5,122 bases of DNA from Acidobacteriota bacterium (GTDB lineage Bacteria > Acidobacteriota > Vicinamibacteria > Vicinamibacterales > SCN-69-37), in contig JANLHE010000102.1 of NCBI GenBank assembly GCA_024653875.1, forward strand, positions 1 to 5,122. The letters run 5' to 3'. The translations under genes and the position numbers were made by a program. The notes under the pieces are model-generated. The model searched no databases and was not told the origin of the DNA. It saw only the letters and a list, made by a program, of their open reading frames with translations. This document shows, piece after piece, positions 1 to 5,122 of the stretch (the first letter of the stretch is position 1; each line of letters opens with the position of its first letter).

Positions 1-294
1 GCCGGCCGCCGCGGCCGCCGCCGCCGGCTGGGCCTCGTCGCCGGCGATCGACAGGAGCCGGTCCGCCGCCGCGTCCTGAACCGCGGAATCGCTGTCGGAT
101 GCGGCCACGCGACCCAGTACGGCGGGATCCGTCACCCGATCAACGGCGCCGCGCCGGACCGTGGCATCCGCGTCACGTTCGGCCAGAACCGCCAACTCGA
201 CCTGATCGTTCAGCTCGTGAAGCGCCTCCCGTCGAACAGCGGGGTCTGCGTGCTTCCAGCGAGGTTGCGGCTTGAGTTTGTCGAGAATTCCCAT
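1..294 (-). CDS. HEAT-like repeat protein, probably DUF349-type (N-terminal part, truncated by window edge)
   Basis: The frame is open from an ATG at 294 to the left edge, giving 98 codons; the C-terminal part lies outside the window. The protein opens MGILDKLKPQPRWKHADPAVR and then shows three helical-repeat units with an exact 26-residue period: D-P-A-V-R-R-E-A from residue 17, D-A-T-V-R-R-G-A from 43 and D-S-A-V-Q-D-A-A from 69. This is the look of HEAT/armadillo-like repeats, which usually form protein-binding solenoids. From memory, this opening resembles acidobacterial proteins annotated as DUF349-containing, but no DUF349 domain is visible here, so that name is tentative. There is no signal peptide, so it is probably cytoplasmic. 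The last visible residues (about 90-98) are an alanine-rich linker encoded by a GCC/GCG run. No clear Shine-Dalgarno precedes the ATG, but no other ATG or GTG lies in frame just upstream. It follows pepF on the same strand after 246 bp. Function unknown. Confidence 0.8.
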   Translation of the reverse strand, partial: MGILDKLKPQPRWKHADPAVRREALHELNDQVELAVLAERDADATVRRGAVDRVTDPAVLGRVAASDSDSAVQDAAADRLLSIAGDEAQPAAAAAAAG

Positions 295-305
295 AGGGGT
301 CAGGA

Positions 306-335
306 GGCCTTTGGCCGGGCTTATAAGGAAAGGCC
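306..335 (-). promoter_or_regulatory. Inverted repeat around a TATAAG box, upstream of the HEAT-repeat gene
   Basis: A perfect 7-bp inverted repeat, GGCCTTT at 306-312 and AAAGGCC at 329-335, flanks a 16-nt centre. That centre contains the 8-bp palindrome CTTATAAG (320-327). Read on the minus strand, TATAAG at 320-325 matches the sigma-70 -10 consensus in five of six positions and would place a start about 18-20 nt before the ATG at 294. No good -35 hexamer is visible at 16-18 nt spacing. The element could be an operator overlapping a promoter, or a 5'-leader hairpin if transcription begins further upstream. Both roles are inference. Confidence 0.35.
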
Positions 336-428
336 GTGCCGTACACGCGCGGCTCCGGCAGACGCCGGCACGAGGCGTGGTTGTACGTTTGCTTTCAACC
401 AGTTACGAGTCAGGCCGGCACCCATGAT

Positions 429-455
429 CCGGATCGGGTCGGGGACCAGATCCGG
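429..455 (-). terminator. Strong hairpin downstream of pepF, possible terminator without U-tract
   Basis: CCGGATC (429-435) pairs with GATCCGG (449-455). Inside this stem, after a single mismatch, GGTC (437-440) pairs with GACC (444-447) around a 3-nt loop. The result is a compact 27-nt hairpin with 11 base pairs. It begins about 85 nt beyond the pepF stop codon on the minus strand. No T-run follows in either direction, so it is not a canonical intrinsic terminator. It could instead be a U-less terminator, an mRNA 3'-end stabiliser or a protein-binding dyad. The left arm also lies in a 10-bp palindrome, GATCCGGATC (426-435). Confidence 0.35.
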
Positions 456-540
456 GGAGGTGAATTGACAATCCAAGCGAGTGGAACCGGTGGAGTATGC
501 GGTCCGCCGGTTTGTCAGGGCGGAAGTGACTGCGGTTCGC

Positions 541-2370
541 TCAGATCTGCTCGAGCTGCGAGACCAATCGGTCGAGTTGTCCAACCACGGCGCCGACCGT
601 GCCCGGCTGCGACAAGTCAACGCCCGCTTTCGCGAGTTGTCGCATCGGATGATCGTTGCCTCCGGCTGACAGAAGCGCGATGTAGCGATCACGCGAGGTC
701 TTGCGAACCTCTTCGGGTCCGTCGGTGATCGTCGTGGCCAGCTGCGCGGCCGAGGCGAAGCACGTGGCGTACTGGTACACGTAGAACGGCGTGTTGTAGA
801 AGTGCGGAATTCTCGCCCAGGTGATGGGCGTCAGCGGTTCCAGGTCCACCGCATCGCCGTAGTACGCCTCGCACAGGTCCCTGTAGATCGCGTTGAGGAC
901 CTCCGCGGTGACCGCCTCGTCGCGCTCCACCCGGCGGTGCACCTGCAACTCGAAGTCCGCGAACATGACCTGCGTGTAGAAGGTGCTGGTGATGTTGTCG
1001 ATCGCGTGCTGGAGCAGGACCGATCGCTCGGTGGCGTCGGCGGCGCGGGCCAGCAGGTGATCGAGCAGGAGCGCTTCGTTGAGCGTCGAGGCGACTTCCG
1101 CCACGAAGATCGTGTAGTCCGAGTAGACGAACGGCTGGGTCTCGTGCGAGAACAGCGTGTGCATGGAGTGGCCCATCTCATGCGCCATCGTGAACACATC
1201 GTCGAGCGTCTCGTTCCAGTTCATCAGCATGTACGGGTGCTTTCCGTACACGCCGGCGGAATAGGCGCCGCTGCGTTTGCCGTCGTTCTCGAAGACGTCC
1301 ACCCAGCGTTCCGCAAAACCCCTGCGCATGCGGGCTTGATACTCCGCGCCGAGCGGCGCGACCGCGTCGACAATCGGCGCGAGGATTGACGCGTATTCGT
1401 AGCGGTGATTCCACTCCACCAAAGGAATCGTGAAGTCGTACGGGTAGTACGCATCAAGCTTCAGCCGGTTGCGGCGAAGCCGATGGTACCGCCGCATCGG
1501 ATCGACGCCCGCGCGCGCGGCGGAGATCAGGTTCTCGACGACGGCGACGGGGATGGCATTGCCATGCAGCGCCGCCTCGAGGGTGCTGCCGTACCCGCGG
1601 GAGCGCGCCGCGAACCAATCGCGCTGGCACACGCTGTGGTAGAGCGACGCGTAGGTGTTGATGTTGCCCGCGTACGTCCCGTAATGCGCCAGGAACGCGC
1701 TGCGGCGATCGGCCTGGTTCCGGTTGGTGGCGAGCACCGCGCGGTACTGGCCGTACGACATCGTGACCGTTTCGCCGGTGCTGAGGGTGACGGACGGAAA
1801 CGACGCGTCCGACGTGGAGAGCGCCATGTACGCCTCGCCCGGCGCCGAGGTCAGCCGCGCGGCCAGCGCAAGCAGGCGCTCGCCCGGCTCGTCGAGCACA
1901 TGTTCCTGCTGCCGGTACACCTCCTCAATGGCGAACCGGTACACCGCCAGCGCGCCGTCGTGCTCCATCCAGCCGCGGATGGTTTCAAGCGGGACCGCCA
2001 GCAATTCGGGATTGAACCAGGACTGGGCCTGCTGCCAGCGGGCAAACAGGGCCTCCACGGACTGGCGCCGGGCGTTGATCTCGTTGTTCCGCTGATCCTC
2101 GTCGTACCTCAGCGACGGGTAGAAGTAGACGGTGTGGGCGAGCTGCTCCAGGGCGTCGCCCAGGCGGAACGCGGCCAGCAAGTGCGCTGGGCTTTGCGCC
2201 AGGGTGCCCTTGAGCGCCGCGTAGGCCTCGATTTTCGCCTCCAGCAGCGCGCGGTCGGCTTCCCATGTCTCCCAGTTCGGGTAAATGTCGGCGAGGTTCC
2301 AGGTGTATTCCACTGGAATGTCCGCGCGCCTGCGGGCTGGGGGCGGGGTGGGTTCGGCCGCGGTCGTCAT
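541..2370 (-). CDS. pepF: Oligoendopeptidase F (M3B family zinc metallopeptidase)
   Basis: This complete 609-residue protein has the normal length for PepF. The family is cytoplasmic and cleaves short oligopeptides internally, feeding peptide turnover. The zinc site HEMGH lies at residues 397-401 (nt 1168-1182): His397 and His401 should bind zinc, Glu398 is the general base, and Glu425 in FVAEVAST is the expected third ligand. Further M3B hallmarks are YTWNLADIYP near residues 22-31, the segment GVYGKHPYMLMNW at 373-385, and IPHFYNTPFYVYQYAT at 521-536, whose His and Tyr residues line the substrate site in this family. Roughly, residues 1-200 are the N-terminal helical lobe and 205-590 the catalytic domain. 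There is no signal peptide, and residues 5-15 are Pro/Arg-rich. The ATG at 2370 is the only plausible start because an in-frame TAG lies nine codons upstream. No Shine-Dalgarno is present. No frameshift or missing catalytic residue is seen. Confidence 0.96.
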   Translation of the reverse strand: MTTAAEPTPPPARRRADIPVEYTWNLADIYPNWETWEADRALLEAKIEAYAALKGTLAQSPAHLLAAFRLGDALEQLAHTVYFYPSLRYDEDQRNNEINARRQSVEALFARWQQAQSWFNPELLAVPLETIRGWMEHDGALAVYRFAIEEVYRQQEHVLDEPGERLLALAARLTSAPGEAYMALSTSDASFPSVTLSTGETVTMSYGQYRAVLATNRNQADRRSAFLAHYGTYAGNINTYASLYHSVCQRDWFAARSRGYGSTLEAALHGNAIPVAVVENLISAARAGVDPMRRYHRLRRNRLKLDAYYPYDFTIPLVEWNHRYEYASILAPIVDAVAPLGAEYQARMRRGFAERWVDVFENDGKRSGAYSAGVYGKHPYMLMNWNETLDDVFTMAHEMGHSMHTLFSHETQPFVYSDYTIFVAEVASTLNEALLLDHLLARAADATERSVLLQHAIDNITSTFYTQVMFADFELQVHRRVERDEAVTAEVLNAIYRDLCEAYYGDAVDLEPLTPITWARIPHFYNTPFYVYQYATCFASAAQLATTITDGPEEVRKTSRDRYIALLSAGGNDHPMRQLAKAGVDLSQPGTVGAVVGQLDRLVSQLEQI

Positions 2371-2379
2371 GGTCCAGTG

Positions 2380-2385
2380 ATCATA
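2380..2385 (-). promoter_or_regulatory. Candidate -10 box for pepF (TATGAT)
   Basis: On the minus strand TATGAT matches TATAAT in five of six positions and ends nine bases before the pepF ATG. Transcription from it would start about 2-4 nt before the ATG, giving an essentially leaderless mRNA, which fits the lack of a Shine-Dalgarno. The -35 region at 16-18 nt spacing is a poor match. A weaker alternative, TATAGC at 2394-2399, would leave a leader of roughly 15-20 nt. Confidence 0.35.
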
Positions 2386-2395
2386 ACCGCCGGGC

Positions 2396-2401
2396 TATAA
2401 T
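2396..2401 (+). promoter_or_regulatory. Candidate -10 box for the propeller gene (TATAAT)
   Basis: A perfect sigma-70 -10 hexamer lies 40 nt before the ATG at 2442, predicting a leader of about 33-36 nt that contains the ribosome binding site. The -35 position at 17-nt spacing (2373-2378, TCCAGT) is a weak match, so the promoter may be weak or need an activator. That position abuts the pepF start codon and would overlap the predicted pepF transcription start. Confidence 0.5.
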
Positions 2402-2431
2402 CCGCACGCTTGTGGGTTTCTGGTTCCGCCT

Positions 2432-2438
2432 GGGAGGG
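2432..2438 (+). promoter_or_regulatory. Ribosome binding site of the propeller gene
   Basis: GGGAGGG, containing the core GGAGG at 2433-2437, lies 3-4 nt before the ATG at 2442. This strong Shine-Dalgarno supports that start, and the residues that follow form a signal peptide. The spacing is at the short end of the usual range. Confidence 0.75.
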
Positions 2439-2441
2439 TGA

Positions 2442-5122
2442 ATGTTGAAGCAACTTCGACTTGCTGGATTGGCTGCGCTGGTGCTTGGCGTGGCGTTTGC
2501 TGGAAATGTTCGCGGTCCGTTGGCGGCGCAGGCCGGCACCGCCCAGGCTGACCCGTTCGACAGCCTGCACTTCAGGTCGATCGGCCCGGCGACCATGTCG
2601 GGACGCATCTCCGATTTCGCGGTCTACGAGAAGAACCCGGCGATCTTCTACGTGGGCACCGCGCACGGCGGCGTGTGGAAGACCACCAGCAACGGCGCGA
2701 CCTACGAGGCGCAGTTTCAAGATCAGGGCCTGATGTCGGTGGGCGACGTGGCCGTATCGCAATCGAACCCCGACCTCGTCTGGGTGGGCACCGGCGAGGC
2801 CAATAACCGGCAGAGCACCTCGTGGGGGAACGGCGTCTACAAGTCCGCCGACGGCGGCAAGACCTGGAAGCACATGGGGTTGCCCGCCTCGTACCACATC
2901 AACCGCATCGTCATTCACCCGACGGACAACAACGTGGTGTTCGTGGCCGCGACCGGATCGCTGTGGGGGCCCGGCGGCGATCGCGGCGTGTACAAGACGA
3001 CCGACGGCGGCGCCACATGGAAGCTCGTGCTCAAGGGCGACGCGGACACCGGCGCGAATGACCTGGTCATGGCCGAGACCAACACCAACACCCTGTTCGC
3101 CACCATGTATCAGCGGCGCCGCACGCAGTGCTGCATGAACGGCGGCGGCCCGGGCAGCGGCGTGTTCAAGTCCACCGACGGCGGCGAGACCTGGACGCGG
3201 CTGCAGGGCGGTCTGCCCACCGGCGACATGGGGCGCATCGCGCTGGATGTCTATCGCCGCAGCGCGAATCTCGTGTACGCGCTGGTCGAAGGTGAAGGCC
3301 CGGTGGCGGCGCCCGGTGGCCGTGGCGCCGGCGGCGCCGCACCCGCGGGCGCGGCGGGCGCGCAGGGGGGACGGGGCGGCGCGCCGGCGGGCCCGCGGCC
3401 CACCGGTCTCTATCGCTCGGATGACGGCGGCGCGTCATGGCGCCAGGTCAACACCGTCAATCCACGCCCGATGTACTTCAGCCAGGTCCGCATCGACCCG
3501 GACAATCCAGAGACGGTCTACATGGGCGGCGTGGGCATGCACATGACGGTCGACGGCGGCCGGTCCTTCGCGACGGACGCGGCGCAGGCCATTCACGACG
3601 ATATTCACGCCATCTGGATCGACCCCGACAACCCGAACCACATTCTCATTGGGGGTGACGGCGGCGTGGCCGTCTCGTACGACCAGAGCAAGACCTGGGC
3701 GCAGCACAACAACCTGCCGCTGGCGCTGTATTACCACGTGAGCGTGGACATGGCGTGGCCGTACAACGTGTGCGGCGGCCTGCAGGACAACTACAACTGG
3801 TGCGGACCCAGCGCCACGCGCTTCACGCGCGGCATCCTGAACAGCGATTTTTATCAGGTGCAGGGCGGCGACGGGTTCGTCGTCCTCGTGGATCCGATCA
3901 ACCCGAACATCGTGTACAGCGAGTCGCAGGACGGCAACATCTCGCGCAAAAACGCCGAGACCGGTGAAAGCCGCGGGATTCGCCCGACGTTTGCGAACAC
4001 GGATCCGCCGGCGGCCGATGGCGCGCTGCCGTTCCGCTTCAACTGGGACACGCCCCTGATCTTCTCGCCGCATGAAAATGGCGCGATCATCGCGGCCGCC
4101 AACAAGGTGTTCCGGTCGAGCGATCGCGGCGATTCCTGGTCGGTCATCAGTCCCGACCTGACCACCAACGCCGACCGCAACGAGGTCGCGGTGATGGGCA
4201 AGCGCGGCACCGAGATCCGCATCGCGCGCAACGACGGCATCTCCAATTGGCCGACGATTGTCTCGCTGGCGGAGTCACCGAAACAGGCTGGCGTTTATTA
4301 CACGGGGACCGACGACGGCGTGGTGAGCGTGTCGAAGGATGGCGGCAAGACCTGGAACCGCGTGAGCGCGAACATCCCCGGGCTGCCCGAAGGGGTCTGG
4401 ATTTCAGAGGTCGTGCCGTCCAGGTACGACGCCGCCACGGTCTATGTCACCGTTGACGCGCATCGCCTCAATGACTTCAAGACGTACATGTGGGTGAGCA
4501 CCGACTTCGGGGCCACCTTCCGCTCGCTCAACGGCAACCTGAGCGGTGAAGTGGTGAAGACGCTGACCGAAGACCCGAAGAACGCCGACGTGCTGTACGC
4601 CGGCACCGAGACCGGAATCTTCCTGACGATGGATCGCGGCAAGAGCTGGAAGCGCCTGAAGGCGAACCTGCCGACGGTGCGCGTGGACGAGATCACGATT
4701 CATCCGCGTGACAACGCCATGATCGTGGCCACGCACGGCCGGGCCTTGTGGATCCTGGATCACCTCGAGCCCATCCAGGAGTTCGCGGCGGCGCAGGCGG
4801 CCGCTGCCGACGCGACGTTGTTCTCGATTGGTCCTGCGCTGCAGTGGCGATCGAAGGATCACCAGAATGATGAATTCTGGGGCCACAATCTGTTTGTCGG
4901 TGAGAATCCACCGATCGACGCCGTCATTCAGTTCCACTTGAAGAAGCCGGTGGGCGCGCTGTCGCTGAAGATCACGGACACGGCGGGTAAGGACATCCGC
5001 ACGATTCAGATTCCTGCCGCGCGCAATCAGGCTGGAATCCAGACCGTGTGCTGGGACATGCGCGCGGCACCAGCGCCGTCCATTCTGTCGGCGCCTGGTG
5101 GCGCCCCGGCGGGCGGGCGTCA
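2442..5122 (+). CDS. Secreted sortilin/VPS10-like BNR-repeat beta-propeller protein (C-terminus beyond window)
   Basis: The frame is uninterrupted for 893 codons to the right edge; relatives are usually somewhat over 1000 residues. Residues 1-31 form a Sec signal peptide: MLKQLR, a hydrophobic stretch at about 7-20, and likely cleavage after AFA (20) or AQA (31). The mature protein carries repeated BNR/Asp-box motifs (S-x-D-x-G-x-T-W) near residues 135, 186, 244, 326, 559, 631 and 729, with degenerate copies near 83, 369, 412 and 686. This is a propeller fold as in the sortilin N-terminal domain. GGLQDN at 445-450, flanked by Cys444 and Cys454, resembles a recurrent motif of these bacterial proteins. 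Residues 831-874, ending in TVCWDMR, look like the FlgD-type Ig domain commonly found at their C-terminus. Such proteins are often labelled glycosyl hydrolase, but no catalytic residues for that can be assigned and the true function is unknown. It is divergent from pepF and has its own Shine-Dalgarno and -10 box. Confidence 0.93.
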   Translation, partial: MLKQLRLAGLAALVLGVAFAGNVRGPLAAQAGTAQADPFDSLHFRSIGPATMSGRISDFAVYEKNPAIFYVGTAHGGVWKTTSNGATYEAQFQDQGLMSVGDVAVSQSNPDLVWVGTGEANNRQSTSWGNGVYKSADGGKTWKHMGLPASYHINRIVIHPTDNNVVFVAATGSLWGPGGDRGVYKTTDGGATWKLVLKGDADTGANDLVMAETNTNTLFATMYQRRRTQCCMNGGGPGSGVFKSTDGGETWTRLQGGLPTGDMGRIALDVYRRSANLVYALVEGEGPVAAPGGRGAGGAAPAGAAGAQGGRGGAPAGPRPTGLYRSDDGGASWRQVNTVNPRPMYFSQVRIDPDNPETVYMGGVGMHMTVDGGRSFATDAAQAIHDDIHAIWIDPDNPNHILIGGDGGVAVSYDQSKTWAQHNNLPLALYYHVSVDMAWPYNVCGGLQDNYNWCGPSATRFTRGILNSDFYQVQGGDGFVVLVDPINPNIVYSESQDGNISRKNAETGESRGIRPTFANTDPPAADGALPFRFNWDTPLIFSPHENGAIIAAANKVFRSSDRGDSWSVISPDLTTNADRNEVAVMGKRGTEIRIARNDGISNWPTIVSLAESPKQAGVYYTGTDDGVVSVSKDGGKTWNRVSANIPGLPEGVWISEVVPSRYDAATVYVTVDAHRLNDFKTYMWVSTDFGATFRSLNGNLSGEVVKTLTEDPKNADVLYAGTETGIFLTMDRGKSWKRLKANLPTVRVDEITIHPRDNAMIVATHGRALWILDHLEPIQEFAAAQAAAADATLFSIGPALQWRSKDHQNDEFWGHNLFVGENPPIDAVIQFHLKKPVGALSLKITDTAGKDIRTIQIPAARNQAGIQTVCWDMRAAPAPSILSAPGGAPAGGR
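3303..3401 (+). repeat. Low-complexity Gly/Ala/Pro-rich insert inside the propeller gene
   Basis: Codons for residues 288-320 of the propeller protein encode 12 Gly, 11 Ala, 5 Pro and 3 Arg among 33 residues. The DNA is almost entirely G and C. The tract falls between the blade that ends near ALVEGEG and the Asp-box starting at YRSDDGG, so it should be a flexible loop projecting from a blade junction. It keeps the reading frame. A second, shorter Gly/Ala/Pro tract begins near residue 884 at the right edge. Confidence 0.8.

Larger units (their letters stand above)
295..540. other. Intergenic spacer between pepF and the HEAT-repeat gene
   Basis: This 246-bp stretch separates the pepF stop from the start of the downstream minus-strand gene. 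Short open frames cross it in several phases, but their products are Arg/Ser/Pro-rich without family resemblance and most run into pepF in antisense, so I call no gene. A search by eye for a tRNA cloverleaf on both strands found none. What it does hold is two dyad symmetries, one beside each minus-strand gene boundary, described separately. The length and structure suggest that transcription ends and restarts here rather than one continuous operon. Confidence 0.6.

Noticed and set aside
465..470. Perfect TTGACA -35 hexamer on the plus strand
   Set aside because: No -10-like hexamer occurs 15-19 nt downstream, and no supported plus-strand gene follows before 2442.
471..545. Possible tRNA suggested by GGTTC-like T-loop strings near the pepF stop
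   Set aside because: No acceptor, D and anticodon stems could be paired around them on either strand.
481..669. Small plus-strand frame (62 codons, GTG start) converging on the pepF 3' end, with GGGGAGG and TTGACA upstream
   Set aside because: Two thirds of it overlaps the conserved pepF C-terminus in antisense. The GGGGAGG lies more than 20 nt before the GTG, and TTGACA has no -10 box at suitable spacing.
321..692. Minus-strand open frame of 123 codons spanning the pepF 3' end and the spacer
   Set aside because: It starts inside pepF in another frame and encodes Ser/Arg/Thr-rich sequence without similarity to a known family.
802..1389. Plus-strand open frame of 195 codons opposite the pepF catalytic region
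   Set aside because: It is complementary to the HEMGH zinc-site region, and its Arg/Val/His-rich product is a typical antisense shadow.
1405..2400. Long plus-strand open frame (331 codons) opposite the first half of pepF
   Set aside because: It lies entirely antisense to well-conserved PepF sequence, has an Arg/Val/Gly-rich composition typical of GC-rich complementary frames, and has no recognisable family.
3435..4073. Minus-strand open frame of 212 codons opposite the propeller gene
   Set aside because: The sense strand encodes continuous BNR propeller sequence; the antisense product is Val/Arg/His-rich with no domain.
4404..4937. Minus-strand open frame of 177 codons opposite the propeller C-terminal part
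   Set aside because: It is antisense to clear coding sequence, with biased composition and no family resemblance.
541..5122. Idea that pepF and the propeller protein form a new two-gene system
   Set aside because: They are divergent, act in different compartments by prediction, and belong to widespread families; adjacency in one window is not enough evidence.

Overview
The window is GC-rich, with dense NNG/NNC codons, from a free-living bacterium. The gene types are an M3B oligoendopeptidase, a large secreted sortilin-type (BNR/VPS10-like) propeller protein with Gly/Ala-rich insertions, and a HEAT-repeat protein starting MGILDKLKPQPRWKHADPAVR. This combination is most familiar from Acidobacteriota, especially Vicinamibacteria-like soil lineages. 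That assignment is inference from gene style, not from a marker gene.

Layout. (1) Positions 1-294, minus strand: the N-terminal 98 codons of a HEAT-like repeat protein, cut by the left edge. (2) 295-540: a 246-bp spacer with no convincing gene but two clear dyad symmetries (306-335 and 429-455). (3) 541-2370, minus strand: a complete, intact oligoendopeptidase F (pepF) with its HEMGH zinc site. (4) 2371-2441: a 71-bp divergent promoter region with a perfect TATAAT for the rightward gene and a TATGAT placed so close to the pepF start that pepF may be leaderless. (5) 2442-5122, plus strand: a very long exported protein of at least 893 residues, cut by the right edge, with about eleven BNR/Asp-box-like motifs and a FlgD-like Ig segment near the visible end.

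How the genes relate. pepF and the HEAT-repeat gene point the same way, but the 246-bp gap with a strong hairpin argues against tight co-transcription. pepF and the propeller gene are divergent and share a very short control region. PepF is a cytoplasmic peptide-degrading enzyme and the propeller protein is predicted to be exported, so no shared pathway is evident. I see no mobile element, CRISPR array, RNA gene, phage gene or defence system. The window looks like ordinary chromosomal content; the points worth a second look are the compact divergent promoter, the two spacer dyads, and features inside the propeller protein.
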